NCBI GenBank assembly: GCA_037447655.1
Contig: JBBHKE010002319.1
Location: 1-64,000 of the forward strand
Source of the DNA: Zygnema cylindricum
Lineage: Eukaryota > Streptophyta > Zygnematophyceae > Zygnematales > Zygnemataceae
Length of the DNA stretch: 64,000 bases
Direction of reading: 5' to 3'
Below, piece by piece: positions 33,976-46,749 of the stretch. Positions within the stretch are counted from its first letter, which is position 1. Each line of letters starts with the position of its first letter. A program made the translations under genes and the position numbers. Below the pieces are notes generated by a model. It did not search any database. It saw only the letters and a program-made list of their open reading frames with translations, and was not told the DNA's origin.

Positions 33976-34885
33976 GAGTCATTTTTGGTTAAAGGATAAA
34001 TTTTCGTAGACAAGATTTAGTGTTATACGTAACTCAAGAAGGAGTACACAGACTCGATACACTTCAGGCACACAGCGTCAGTCTGCGAGGAAGTCAAGAT
34101 TAGTTGTTCCGGACGGCTCGCAAGATTAGTTTTCCGGACGGAAAAATACAGGTTCACTTGGGGGGCCTGATTTACACGTGGAGGAACATCTTCGGTGATG
34201 AAAGAATGCGCCAACGGCGGACAGAGTCCGCCGTCATTTTGGAAGAAGAACATTGACTGCGCCGTCATTTCAGCGGACGAACTTTGACCGCGTACTATTT
34301 TACTTTAGCAGCTGTTAGTTTTAGGTTTGTGTAAATATTGTGTACGGTTGACGGCGGGGTTTTTGGTTTGATAAAGTTTAGTTTACCAATCAACCACGGT
34401 AATTGTGGTACGATGTAGATCAGCTATAGGTTCACTTGTATATGTAGGACGTAGAATAATTTGGAGTTACGAATGCCTTAGATGTAAACTGCAAAGCAGT
34501 TTTTTGGTTGTTTTTTAATTACTAGGTCATTGTGATCTTTGGGCAGAATATTGTGAAATTCTGCATGTGGTTTCCTTCGTGAATAATTTATATTGTGGCA
34601 AATTTGCAGACCTAGGGTGTGTCTGGTTTGCTTGGGGCTTCATTACGAAGTCTGTCTTTTGTGGGATATCGTGAGAGTTTCCTCTTTGTGTATTGTTATT
34701 ATGGCAACTGCTGGTGCTTCTTCTTATGTTTCTGGTGTACCGGTTCTCAAGACAACAGCACACTCACATGTTGATATTTGAGGAAAGCTAAGTCTAATAC
34801 AGTCCCTTTAACTATATTTCTGATCTTGAGATTAATAGTATATATGTTTACACTATTAAAGGGTTTTATAGGGTACATAACGGTA
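33976..34885. other. Probable rest of the LTR and flank; no gene
   Basis: No gene was recognised. The 3' LTR may extend into this stretch, but with no 5' LTR to compare against its end cannot be placed. Confidence 0.3.
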
Positions 34886-34915
34886 ATACGCCTACTTTTG
34901 AACTATGGAATAGAT

Positions 34916-35220
34916 CATAGTTCAAAAGTAGGTGAAAGTAGGCCCATATAATATGCCTATTGTATGCAAAACATACAATATGACCTTAAGACCCATATTG
35001 TATTCGGACCTATTCGGACCAATTAAAGCATTCGGACCAAAAAAGGGACCAATTAAAACATTCGGACCAAATTTTTTTATTTACACCGTCAGATTCGGAC
35101 GATCGGACGGTCGCTGATCAAAGTAGCGATCTAAGAAGATCACATGAAAAGCCCATAACACAACTTACGATAAAGGCGCCGACCAAAGGCCTACCATAAA
35201 AACGGCTACTTTTAAACTAT
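34916..35220 (+). mobile_element. 'CATAGTTCAAAAGTAGG' family element with a solo end beside it
   Basis: The left end is CATAGTTCAAAAGTAGGTGA and the right end is CTACTTTTAAACTATG. A separate right end (CGCCTACTTTTGAACTATG, about 34888-34907) lies just upstream. Both right ends are followed by GGAATAGAT or GGAATAAAT, which looks like a 9-bp duplication. Internally it resembles 26878-27146. Confidence 0.7.
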
Positions 35221-35235
35221 GGAATAAATAGTGTA

Positions 35236-35752
35236 AAACAAAAAATAGTTTTATTAACACTAACCGGGAATATTATCTTTTGAAAAAATGTTTGTATACT
35301 AATTAATCCCTAACTGTAATTTGGGTTGTCCTGAATAATAAATACCCGCCCTTTCGATGTCTACAGTAATATGTGTATCCGTACAAAATCTGAAAATTCG
35401 TACGTCATCGTGCTGTTCACACGGTCGACGGACGAACATATGAGAACGTGATTTTTGTCGACGAGTTTGCGCCTCTTTCTTTCAGTGCACATTCACACGT
35501 GTGCGCAATAATGTTAAGTGTCTTTTTATGCCTTTGTAATTCAAAAATTACCATTTCTTAAGAAGATACCCTATCCGTACGCCACACTATTTCCATCGCA
35601 GTGTACTCCCACTATTAACGCTAATTGAAAAAAAAACCTAATTAGAATAATGGAAAAAATAGAATTATGAATTGTATTTCAGGTTTCTTTTTTTTTGAAA
35701 AGGGCACCGAATTAGCGTTATCTACTCTAATAGTGGTTGGCGGTTTACCATA
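35236..35752. mobile_element. Decayed member of the TA-flanked MITE family
   Basis: It shares GTATCCGTACAAAATCTGA, TTCACACGGTCGACGGACGAA and the right-hand AATAGTGGTTGGCGGT block with 5294-5831 and the other copies. Both termini are eroded, so the borders are approximate. Confidence 0.5.
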
Positions 35753-35845
35753 GAAGTTGCCATGCTAGAAGACTCGGCAGGTGTCGGCATTCATTTTTAC
35801 TTTTACGGGTTTGGGACTTTAGGGTTGCAGATTTATACCTCACAT

Positions 35846-36282
35846 CAGAGGTCGCAAACGGTTAACCGAAACCGCAACTGACCGTTAACCGACCGCCCGC
35901 GTCGGATCCGGAATGGATTCGGTTGCCAAATTTGGGGGGCCGGGCGGATACAGGCGGTTGATTCACAGAAAAAAAAAATCGTGTTTTTTAGGGTTAGCAA
36001 AATTCGAAAAAAAATGAAAGTTTTGTACTGTCCATACTATCCGACATTATTGTAGTTTGTACTCTTGGTATCGTGGAAGGTAAAAGGGAAATATACCATT
36101 AGTTTTGTATTTATTTGGGTACGGGCGGGTACGGGTAGTCGCGAGAAATCGTCGTAAACGCGTTTCGGGTAACGGTTAATAATTTTGGAGGGTGACATAA
36201 CCCGGACGGGCGTCAGGTAAGATTTTGTAAAAAAAAAACGGTCGGTTTCGGTTATCTAAAATTTTGAATTTTGCGACCTCTG
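35846..36282. mobile_element. hAT-like MITE with perfect 8-bp target duplication
   Basis: The termini are CAGAGGTCGCAAACGG and TTTTGCGACCTCTG. The flanks are CCTCACAT at 35838-35845 and CCTCACAT at 36283-36290, an exact 8-bp duplication as made by hAT transposases. Relatives are at 5010-6111 and 46750-47212. It is 437 bp long and non-coding. Confidence 0.88.
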
Positions 36283-36290
36283 CCTCACAT

Positions 36291-38525
36291 CAAGTGCCAA
36301 TAATATCACCATCCAATGTGTGCCGATATGCATCACTGCTTTTTGGCCTTTACATTCATACATTAACTTTTCAGTAAAGCCAATGACGTTCTACTTTTAA
36401 CTTTTAAGGTGGACGAATAAAGGTACTGATAGGTGTAAAAGGACAGCATGCCCGAAACTTTATGGATTATGCAAATACTTTCCGAACGTGTAAGACATGA
36501 GAAACCTACTAACAACATTCACAACAATTTTTGCCTCTTTAACATTTTTTCCATTTTTCCGTTTTCTTTTTCTGTATTATGTGTTGACATAACATGACAT
36601 GCTCGACAATTGACATGCATCGATTCTCACAATTTTCCTTTTATATATAAAAAGTTTGTTTTGCCGATGCGAACCTATATATTAACTAATGGAATTATAG
36701 TATTGACACCGTTTGGGGTTTCATGCATTCTTCGACTTCTCGTGGTTCACAAACGCCCTTGTATTATCATGCCAGAATGGACAGAATACCGTATGTAATT
36801 TGTCAGAAGCGCATCTTTTTTGGTCTCCGCGGCCGAAAAAACCACTCGGTTACCGGGCAAAATTCAAAACGAAGCTTCAAAGAAAAAAAAAAGGATTTGA
36901 AGCAAGCACTTTGCTATATACGACTAAACCATAATGAAATTGGTATATTGATGAATACTGGCATCTCCTTCATATGCAAAACCCAAAACCAACATCTCAT
37001 TTTGCAACACTTATATTTTCGATCACCTGCTTACATAAGTATTGCAATGCTGCCGCTGAATGAGGGAATTGAGTGTGATTTCATTCACATGGATATAATG
37101 GGGTGTTTTAATTGTATACTTGTATAACTATTTACGGAATGGGCTGTTAAACTTAGTTGTAAATTGTCGTTCGGTTGAGAAGACAGATATGCACAGGTTG
37201 TTTGTAGCCTTTAAGCTTGCAACTTACCACAATTGGTCCTTAGTGGATTATTGGGCAATATACACCGCAAGTTAAAATACATGACTAAACTTGGTACAAT
37301 CATATGGATTAGAAAAAGTAAATTTTAATCGAGTAACGTGGTACTACTGCATAGCACTACAAGGAGTTATTAGCAAGTTTTTTGTCTAGTATTAATAAGA
37401 TATCAATACTTCGATCCAATCGACTATTGATATCTCTTCTACATGCACAACTTGTTCGCATTCCCGTCTTGTTAGGTCTTGTGACACCATACAAAACTAG
37501 TTAAACAGTGAATGTGGGAGGACCCAAAATCATCGGTGTACGTCAAACCATAATCCATGTTGATAAACTCGATGTGTTAGGAGCAAACCCTTTTGACAAT
37601 CAATTATATCTAATATCCAAAACTGTTCCTCATTGTTAAAATCAAATGAAATATGTTTTTCTAACCACATGAAATAAACAGTTGAGAAAACAACCAAACC
37701 AAAAATAAAAGATGTCGCTGTATTACATTTCATGAAAAATTGACTGGACGATCCATGGCATCTCCTAAATCATCTCGCCAAGAAATGTCAACGCTATTTG
37801 CAGGAAAGAAAACAGAAAAAGGAAAACAAATGGTGAACAATGCTATATACAATAACACTAATTTTTAATTTTATCAACATTGAATAGAAGGTCATTAAGC
37901 TCTCTTGGCAATATGTGACTCACCTATTATACATTTGAGACACAACATATCCTCCTACCTATTAACAATTATACACACTACTTAACACTGCTTCTTTCCT
38001 AATTGCTTTGTTGCTTTGTTTCTAAAATCACAAGTGAAAATTAACACTATTTACACTTCTTTTCATGTTTCTATACATCTTGCCATTCCTTAAATTTGAA
38101 AAACAAAGCCTGTGTGACCATGGAATTTAGATATTTCCAATGTCTTCAATTTACTTCGAGTTGTGAGACCTCCTTTCAGCCCCGAACATTTATAAGGGCA
38201 ATAATGAAGAAGCAGTGTCCTGATTTTCCTTTTTTTTTCCGAAATGGACAATTTCCGTGATCAAAGAAGAAATGGCCGAAGGTAAAAATTGCCAGGAGAT
38301 GCTCGTCATCAGCCTCCCGTTCCTCATTATAGAAATTTCACCCTCGTTTCGAAGGTACATCGTACAATTCTTATACCTTTTCAGGTAATTAAGCGGCAGT
38401 TTACCCTAAAATTGTACGATTCACCCTCATTTTCAGGCAAACTTCTTCAATGTAATTACACGATGACTAACCATTCCTGTCATTTCTGACCCAATTATGA
38501 AATGACAATTGTTTTCCTTTCCAGA
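36291..38525. other. Intergenic, nothing recognised
   Basis: About 2.2 kb downstream of the SKP2-like gene with no recognised exon, repeat family or RNA gene. A few open frames of 60-130 codons near 36.6-37.1 kb are AT-rich, overlap each other and match no family I know. Confidence 0.4.
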
Positions 38526-41500
38526 TCAGAGAGGTCTATTGCTGGGAGTTATTACCGACCGGATTCTACTGGCAACAAGATTTGGATGTGGATCATTCCG
38601 AACGCATCGACATCGGACGGATGTGAGTGCCAGACATCCACTCACATTGAGTGAGTTTTTCTCGGGACACGTGTGAAGGGCCGGAAAAGCGTCACAGACT
38701 GACTGAACAGCAGTAGCATGGAGACAAATGCACCCACTGAGGTTGAGGGAGACAAGTTTTGGAGAGGGAATAGATGCCTTGTCCGGCATTGCAAGGTTGT
38801 AATATTGTCTGTGAAAAAAGAAACGAACACCATCAGGAATAATAGGAGACATTCAGAAACCAAAACATCCAGAAGAAGGTAAGGGAAAAATTTGTGTCAA
38901 ACTCCACAAAACCGTCCGTCGAGGTTATGCAGTCTGTATCTCTCGTCACTCATTCAGCGAAACATACATACATACAAGCATGACATAGGAGAGCGAATGA
39001 ATCACCTTCGATGTGTTAAGCCTGATGAAGGGCCAGATTGATAACTTTTGCTGTCTAAATCAAGACTATCTTCCACTTCAGAAATGTCATGGTTTTCAGC
39101 GTTGCCTCCTTTCCCATGAAGATGAAGCCTAAGCCCAGCAAAAACCAGGCTTGCATCAGCATGTTTACATGTAGGATCTGCCAACTCTTGTAAGATCTTC
39201 ACCATAAGCATTAAAAAACTCTCATGAAAGCTTGACTATATTCAACCAAGAAAATGAACTTACACGTAACAAAACACACCAAACATTTCCATATTTACTA
39301 GATCATTTGATCACTTTAACGCCTTCCTACCAGCACACTTTCAGCGAGCAACAACATTGGCATTTTCTCCAATTGTGACATGAACAAATAAAATGATTTC
39401 CTGACTAACGAAATTGCATTTTGAGGCCCTCGCACACCAGAAGTCATAAGGCAAACATGTACCTTCTAGACATTGCAACTAGCGCGTGCATGGAAAGGTC
39501 CGTTATCAGTCGACAACAATGGAGTCCAAGAGCTGCCAGCTTCGGACAGTGATCAGCCAATGCAACCACACTTTTGTCTGCATTACCATCATGGAGACTG
39601 TCAAGTTAATTGTAAGCGTCAACTTGATATTAGGTGGACTGAAGTCAAGTGCAGTGAACTGGTTACTAGGCAGGGTCATATGAAGACGAATCTGTCCATC
39701 AAGACATACAAGACATCATTATCTGTTTCTCATGAGAGTTTCCTTGCAAGAACACAGAAAAACTTTACAAAAACCTTTAAAATAATGTACCTGTGATGAG
39801 GAGGCAACCACAGAGGTCGACGATTTCGATAGCTTGACAGCCTCTTGCTAAAGCCGTGACTCCTTCGTCAGTAATTCGCTTACACCAACCTAAATTGAGA
39901 GATTGTAGAAAACAACAGCTCCTTGCGAGAACCTGCAGATAAAGCGATCCTAAATTCCTAAATATAAATTCAGCCGATTCAGTTTACCTGAATACAATCG
40001 ATGCAAGATATCAGAGGATAACACGAGCACATATGACCTATCACGGACATCTCTATCAATGTACAACCAAGACATTCCATGAAGTGAAATGCTTTCAGAA
40101 CAGGCCTTCACATCAATCATAAAAATGCCCAAAGTTTTTGCTTCACCTGCATTACTCGGTCTGTCGAAGCTTTCTCACAGCCACAGAGGTTGAGTCGCCT
40201 TAAAGACGAGCATGCGGCAGCTATGGCCTCCACCCCAGCCTCCCCTATACTGAGACATCCGCTCAAGTCTAAAACCTGTCCAAAGGCAGTTCCAATCTCT
40301 TTTAATCACAAATTGCCATACTGTCAAATTGTTGTAAACCTTACCAGCCTTGAAGCGCCAATGTTCGGTTTCAAAGTAGCTGAAACAATTTCTGCCATGA
40401 GAAAGCATTCAGATCTTCCTACCAACTTTCAGCAAAGTTGGTATTTTTCTGAATACTGTCCTCTACTCCATGGAAAACTGAAGAAAGACCTAGCTTCTCA
40501 AAGCTGCACATAACAAAATTCAGCAACAACTTCGGATGTCCTATGTCCGCTTGCTGAACGTCAAAAAAAGCTGTTCAAATGCCTGTCCATACTTTAACCA
40601 TAAATTTTGGTGATTAAGATGCTTCCCCAAATTAAACTCTAGGAATGTAAAGCACTTTCCCCTGAAAAGACTAGTGCCTTTTCGAGCTCTTGTGAGGGCT
40701 CAGTTACTTGACAAGTTTGTTAGTTTGTTTTCACTGTTTCGATTCTAGCATAAACGAAGTTGTAAAGAAAACATTTTTTAATTTGCCTACCGCCAAATCA
40801 GGACATCCCGATGCCAGAACTTGCATAGAACGGTCGGTGAGTCGGACGGCAGTGGAAAGGTCAAGAGCTCTCAGACTTTGACAATTTGACGCCACAGCCT
40901 CCATAGCTTCATCGGACAACAAGGGGCAACGGCGAAGGCAAAGAATCTGCAAAATGGAAGCACAGGATTTAAGACTCAGTTAAGAAGACTTAGCTAAAAT
41001 TTCAACAACCTGCAACAAAGTATGCCTGCTTTCTAGTCCAGACCATACCGTAATGACTCATAAGCAGTTATAGAAGCAGAACCGTGACTTATCTGCTGGT
41101 TCTAACCAAGGCTAGAAAAGTTAACTTTCACCTGTATCAGCCAAGCCCAACTCTAAAAGATAATTGCATTCTACTGACAAACAGATGTGATCTTTCTTTA
41201 TCCTGTGACCTAGTAGAGTACCAATTTTACTATCCAGGCTTCTAGTTGTCTCATTTTCTGTTAAATCACAATTACCACCTCCTATACATTTACTAATATC
41301 ACTACCAATATCATATACCAATCGTTTGCATGGTCGAGATATGGTTCCAATAAAGCGATGTGAAAAAAAACGAGCAACAAACCTGCAAGCTCTTAAAGTG
41401 TCGGATAAAAGATGTCACCAAAGGCGTCACACCTCGTCCACACCTGCAACCTCCCATCTCGGTCATCGTCAGCCTATTGTAAAACCCTAAAAGATAAAAA

Positions 41501-42727
41501 AAAATCATACTTGAAATGACGAGAATAAAACATCATCCTTGGAGGCAATTTAGGCTTTCAAAGCTCTTTTTAGACATTCAAGTCAGACCTCCGTATAGCA
41601 CCTTCAGAAACAAACTCTTTCCTTTGATGATAGGCCACTAAATCAAGAGTTTACTCACAATAATATATCTACAGAAAACTCCCGAAAACAACTTTCATGC
41701 ACACAACTTTCTAGCAGCAGACTGATAGGTAAGAAACTGTAACATCTATAAAATTAAAAATTAAAGTTAAAAAAGGAAAACAAGCTATAATTTGATGACC
41801 CCAAGGATGGAGCAACAAATGAGCATTGGCTTGAAGTATAGCGTAGCCCGTCCTGTCACAAAGTAACCACCCTTTCTTACCATTCTCACCTTAATAGCAT
41901 CAAAAAACAACTTCTTTGATCAAAATTACGAGTAACTGGACTGGACATGAGAACAAATCACGAACAGCTAGGGTGCGTAGAAACACGAGAGGCAACTTGC
42001 AAAAGGGAATCCATGGTTCACTAGTTTAGACCAAAATCACTCCCAGGAATGGCACAGAAATATACTATTTGAGAAACACCTTCGCGCAATTACAGGTTGC
42101 ACTACCTGCAAATCAAGTAAAAGTTACAAGCTGTACAGCTATAACCTACCTGACAGAATCAGAGACCTTCTCGGGAGGTGACTCAGGCAAAAATATTCCC
42201 GAGAAAAAATAACAAGGGCATTCAAAACAAGAATTGAAAAAACACGCCTCAGAAATCATGAACCGAGTTGACGGCCACAACATACAACTTCGGTTACATG
42301 GTCTAAACTCGAAAGACTTCATCCTTATCATTCCAAAACCTACAGCAGTGTCATCCTTCCTTGCAAATACGCACCAAGAAAATGAAAGCTCCAATTTCGC
42401 TTCACAAATGTTTTCTCGCCAATCTCGGCAAACTCCTGATGCAATCACTATTGTCCGCCCCTCAACACTTTCCATGATCCTCATCAGAAGCTCTGAAGGA
42501 AGATCCTGCCACTTGCTCACATCTTCCTTCAATAGAAGAGGCTTGTTGCCAATATAAGGGCCGCTGACGTTTACCTTCTCTCTCCCTTTCGCTGAAAGGC
42601 TCGCATAATGTGGAAGCAAAGAACTTGTGCGACGCCTTTGTAGACGAATATGTGGAGGGGCAGATTCCACCTCATCTTCTTCCCCGAAGACTTGAAAGAA
42701 GCGGCTTAAACTGTATGAAAGAAGCAT
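38526..42727 (-). CDS. SKP2A: F-box/LRR protein, SKP2A/SKP2B-like (SCF E3 ligase substrate receptor)
   Basis: Minus-strand exons read 42710(or 42727)-42375, 41473-41383, 40946-40791, 40275-40147, 39932-39791, 39577-39463, about 39218-39006 and 38808-38526. Phases agree at every junction. The F-box is WQDLPSELLMRIMESVEGRT followed by VASGVCRDWR, closely like plant SKP2A. Leucine-rich repeats follow: ALDLSTAVRLTDRSM, VLDLSGCLSIGEAGVEAIA, SLNLGWCKRITDEGVTALA, LGLHCCRLITDLSM. The C-terminus has SLNLSGCICLHATAVQSVCD, AFPALHTCPEKNSLNVSGCL, the diagnostic SKP2 end. SKP2A in plants links cell-cycle regulators (E2F/DP) to SCF ubiquitination. The seventh exon adds an acidic insert (EVEDSLDLDSK) with a weak acceptor. 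The 5' end is unsettled: translation may start at Met 42727, or an upstream exon may splice to 42710. Confidence 0.9.
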
Positions 42728-43419
42728 CAGTGTGCCAACGATGAAAAGTGAATACCTAATAATAGACTGAGACTAGCGTTTGAATTCACCACAAATTGAA
42801 AAAATGGTGGAGTGTTGGCTATACAGACGTAACATGTTAAAACTTGGATGTAATCTAAATATGCGACAGATACAGCATTGAGTATTAACAGCCGGAAACA
42901 ATCACATGAGCTACTTTTATTTGACTTTTAAACAAACGGTCAGGATTTCTTGTCTATAGCACAATGATACTTCCAAAGTTTCTCCCTTTGACAATGCAAG
43001 CTAAGTTCTCATTCAGACTAAAATCAACATACAGAAAACGTGATGCCTTCTGTGAAATCTTTAGAAGAGAACGAAATTTCATAGGCTCAATCATAAATCA
43101 GCCATGGCTACTGAGGAACAAGAGGTGGCACTAAGCATATCATGCTGGTTTAAGACCTGCCGCAAGTCACCTCTGAACTCAATTCACCCTCGAAAGTCTA
43201 GTCATTAACTATATTCGAACCCGTCTAAAACTACAAATCATCGTTCAACCACGTACTTCCTGATCCATTTGTCGTTATCTACTAGCTGGTGATGGTCATA
43301 GGGCCTATCTTGTTTGAATCAGATTCACAACTCAGCGAAGCCTCAACAACAACAAATCGTCGCCTTTCTTCGACCTTTGTTGCGATATCTTCGAAGTAAA
43401 ACTCTCAACACTCTTACAT

Positions 43420-43660
43420 CTGAATTGTCCTGTTCACATTAACTTTGTTCCGACGCTGTAACACTACGACCCTAACAAAAGTCACTTAATCTTTTCGCAG
43501 CATCTGAATTGTCCTATTTACAGGCTTTAAGAGATTCACCTCTAATTTCAATTTCAAGTCTAGTCCTAACATATCCTCGTGATTCTACCCTAGTAAAAAC
43601 CATTCCAATTTTTTACAGCATCAGAATTGTCCTTTTCACAGGCTTTCCGAGGTGACTTAC
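43420..43660. repeat. About 115-bp imperfect repeats in the SKP2 5' region
   Basis: The block GCATCTGAATTGTCCTATTT ACAGGCTTT recurs in three diverged forms near 43418, 43500 and 43619, separated by CCTAGT/CCTAAC-containing spacers. If the PPR-like exon belongs to the SKP2 gene, this lies in its first intron. Confidence 0.6.
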
Positions 43661-43680
43661 CACCTCTGACTCAGGTTTAC

Positions 43681-43810
43681 CTGGAGGAGTCGAGGTGAAG
43701 CCCTCGATCTCGCAGTTTGTCTCTCACAGTGAGGGCACAGCTGAGGTCTCCAACTTGCACACAGGCTCTCAGCATCTCCTCGCAGGGGCCATGGAGGCCA
43801 TCCAGGCGGC
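43681..43810 (-). CDS. PPR-like exon (partial gene or upstream exon of the SKP2-like gene)
   Basis: A minus-strand open frame of 130 bases lies between an acceptor-like TTGCTTGAAG and a CAG|GTAAAC donor. It contains MLRACVQVGDLSCALTVRD followed by KLRDRGLHLD. This has the spacing of one pentatricopeptide repeat (leucine-rich helix A, then a helix ending in Gly-Leu). It ends with two spare bases, which is the phase needed by the acceptor at 42710 of the F-box exon. It could be an exon of a separate PPR gene, a relic, or the 5' part of the SKP2-like transcript. No second PPR unit was found. Confidence 0.45.
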
Positions 43811-44169
43811 CTTCAAGCAAAAAATAAAAATTAAAACATTTTTTTCAGAGGACAACTTGAGCACACATTTAGCGTCACGCCATAACAGCGTGACTTGCAT
43901 TGCGCTTCCTCATCCACCACTATTCTAATTGAGAATTTCATTACAATTCAGGAAAAAGAAGAAGGTTTTGCCATCAAGAACAATTCATGTTTAGTGCAAA
44001 TGCTGTCCAGACCAATTTATTGAGCAATTCAATGAGAAGTATAACTGGCCACGAGAAAAACTCTAGGCTCTTGAAACAGACGGGTTTGTCATAGGAAGCA
44101 AAATAACAAGCAATGTGCAAAAACTTGAAAGCATGCAGACATAAAATGCGACGGAAAGAAGTAGTGGAA

Positions 44170-44275
44170 TTGGAGGGAACTACAATTGCCTGAGTTAGGC
44201 TCCATGACCAAGTCAGAGAGGGAGAGGGGGAGAGGGAACAATAATTACCTGAGTTGGGCTCCATAAACAAACAAC
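44170..44275. repeat. Local duplication around a CTGAGTTRGGCTCCAT block
   Basis: On the minus strand the sequence ATGGAGCCYAACTCAG is present twice about 65 bases apart with a GA-rich tract between. One copy is followed by GTAATT and could be a donor site. No gene can be assigned. Confidence 0.6.
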
Positions 44276-44285
44276 GCGATGACAA

Positions 44286-45657
44286 AAAATGGCTTCTTTG
44301 AAACAGCGCATATAAAACGTATCAACTCCCACGATAATAACACCTATATCGTCTAATTCAAAGAACAGCTGCAAAAAAATAACGTAAAATCACAACATTA
44401 GGAAAAGTGATTCCAAAACTTCATAAATTAACAGAAATTTAAATCCAGATGCAACACAACTGTGGCTACATAAGTTTAAGGAGGTATCTTCCCCTCCTCG
44501 CTAACTGGTGTATGATAAATCATATGTGAAGCAAGATGTTTACATTTCCAATTCAACAATGTCACTTTTCTCTTTCCTTAGGTGGCATATCACGTCATGT
44601 TAACACAATTTCAAAAATTTCACAACTTCATCCTTTATAGTCTTAACAGTATATGAATTGTGCCATCCGTATGTGAATTGAATATATGAATTATAGATGA
44701 ATTTTTCAAGGTCTCACCCTTTACCGTAATAGCAATGTATAAAATTTACCTGATTTGGTGACGGCGACCTGCGATCGAGTCACTAGAAAGTGGCTCACTT
44801 AGAAGAAAATTTACCTTTGTACACATTTTTTGAAACAGTCCGAAACAGTTGAATTTCACAAGATTGCACTACCAATTTACCAATTTCAGGCTAGAAATCG
44901 GTTTATGTGTTCATTTATTTATATTTTTACGAGAAATAGTTTGGCTTGGAAAATGTTGCTTACATATGTCCGGCAATTTTGTAGCTCTCAATAACAAGAA
45001 CACAAAAGCAGTGATAATTGCTTCATCACAGGCTTTTCTTCTCTAGATTTTGTATAAATCTGAGAGAATTGTAGCACAATGAAAATACTCGACATGCGAA
45101 ATTGACATTTAGTCAGGCCTTTTTCTTTTTCTGGAAAACTAGGAGCACTGTCATTTACAACTTAATTCTCTAAAATTCATGCATATGCATTACACAGAGT
45201 TACAGACACTGTTTGATATTTACATCAGGAAATGAAGAAGTGTCTGGGGATATGTAGATTACCAAAAGTGACAAAAAGGAGATAAAAAACGTACGATGTC
45301 TCATTACTCCATAACTTTTCTTTCCTATCAACCCTCTGAAAACATTATCGGACGGTCAGAATATACTCCGCAGGTTAGGGAGAAATTATAACGACAATTG
45401 GAAAGTAAACCGTACCTTGCGACCACAAAGGTCTTGGAAGTGGAGATCCGAATGGGCGCCACAACATTTAATAATCCAAGACTAAAAATAGAAAACGTAA
45501 TTTGCAATTCCATTCTGATGCGGATACATGTGGAATCATTAATGATGAAAGTATTTATTCTGTTTAGTTGGAGTGATTGTATCAGTTGCAAGTCCATTTG
45601 TGCGGCCAATGCGGCCTCCGCGCGTCTGGAAGCTTACAACTGGAGCTGTTACATGTC
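44286..45657. other. Intergenic, nothing recognised
   Basis: No exon or family repeat could be supported. A GC-richer patch at 45570-45657 is open in some frames but is cut by the MITE fragment at 45662 and matches no family that I recognise. Confidence 0.4.
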
Positions 45658-45661
45658 AGTA

Positions 45662-45786
45662 CACCGCGAATCGTAATTAGAGTAAATTACTCTAATTCGG
45701 TCGCTCGAAATTTCGACTCTATCACATCAAATAGAGTAAATGATTCTAATTTTTTCATTATACTATTTAAGGTAAGGTTTAATTAG
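45662..45786. mobile_element. Truncated left arm of a TA-flanked MITE
   Basis: Begins CACCGCGAATCGTAATTAGA after TA and follows the 22104 copy for about 120 bases (TTCGGTCGCTCGAAATTTCG, AAGGTTTAATTAG). It then ends at the CGATA-rich element. No right arm exists. Confidence 0.75.
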
Positions 45787-46656
45787 TCGCGATAACACCG
45801 ATACCGATAGTTATCGGTTATCGAACGGTCAGAGATTCCGATATATCGGTCTGGGACCAACAAATTCCATATCGGCGATAACTTAAAAAATATATAGTAT
45901 GCATAAAATAGTACTTTATAACATACTGTATTATTTTATGGACTTTATATAGCGTGGCATGCCACGTATAAAAATCTGTTCCGTTACCGTTTAACTGCAA
46001 TTTATTACGGACAGCGCAGCACATAAACGTTGGCCGGTTAACTGAACAAATATTTTACGGCGACGCACGGAATTTTACTAAAAAACTGGTGAACATGGAA
46101 CTGGAAAAGGACGGCGGACACAAAAGTACAACGGACGCAAAATAACATTTTGCGCGCCCTGCCGGAATCGAACGGACGACTTGGAATGAGAAAACACGAG
46201 CGGACGGGCCAGCGTGAGCGCCGGCATCCCGGAATGGCTCTTTTGGCAGCTTTTGCCAAAAAAGCCGACAGATTGACACGTGGCAGGTCCCCAATGGATC
46301 TCAAGGAATAAAGGGACAAAGCCATGGCGTCGGATGTGAAAGGTACATCATTTTTACAGGATCCGTATCGAAACCGTACAGATCTCATGGCGGCTACTGT
46401 ACTTTATGTGCTTGTACACGTCCGGGGAATAAGACGTACAGCTGAGTGTACAGGCCGTACATTTATTTGTACGGTCCGTACAGATATCGCCGATAGTTAT
46501 TGTTATCGGCATTATCGCTGATAAGTACCCGATATTATCGGCTACTTATCGTCGATAAGACCGATGTCGATATATCGTACCAATATATCGATTATCGGAT
46601 ACCCGAAGAAAGGGCCATATCGGTTATCGGCAAATCCTTACCGATACACAACACTA
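45787..46656. mobile_element. CGATA-rich hAT-like element, reverse copy, one end missing
   Basis: This is the inverted counterpart of 29401-30312. It keeps the terminus CCGATACACAACACTA on the right, which corresponds to the end missing from the other copy. Its own left terminus is lost at the junction with the MITE arm. The core again contains the antisense of GTTCGATTCC (about 46165). Confidence 0.7.
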
Positions 46657-46749
46657 CTGATTTGCTCTGCAGAAATTGACGCAGGTGTTCGATATGTTGT
46701 CTTTAGCGATGAGTATCGCATCGGATAAACCAATATCCAATGTGACTAT

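Noticed and set aside
45570-45657. Exon of a minus-strand gene
   Set aside because: The patch is GC-richer and open in some frames, but no motif or splice signal is clear and the MITE arm interrupts it.
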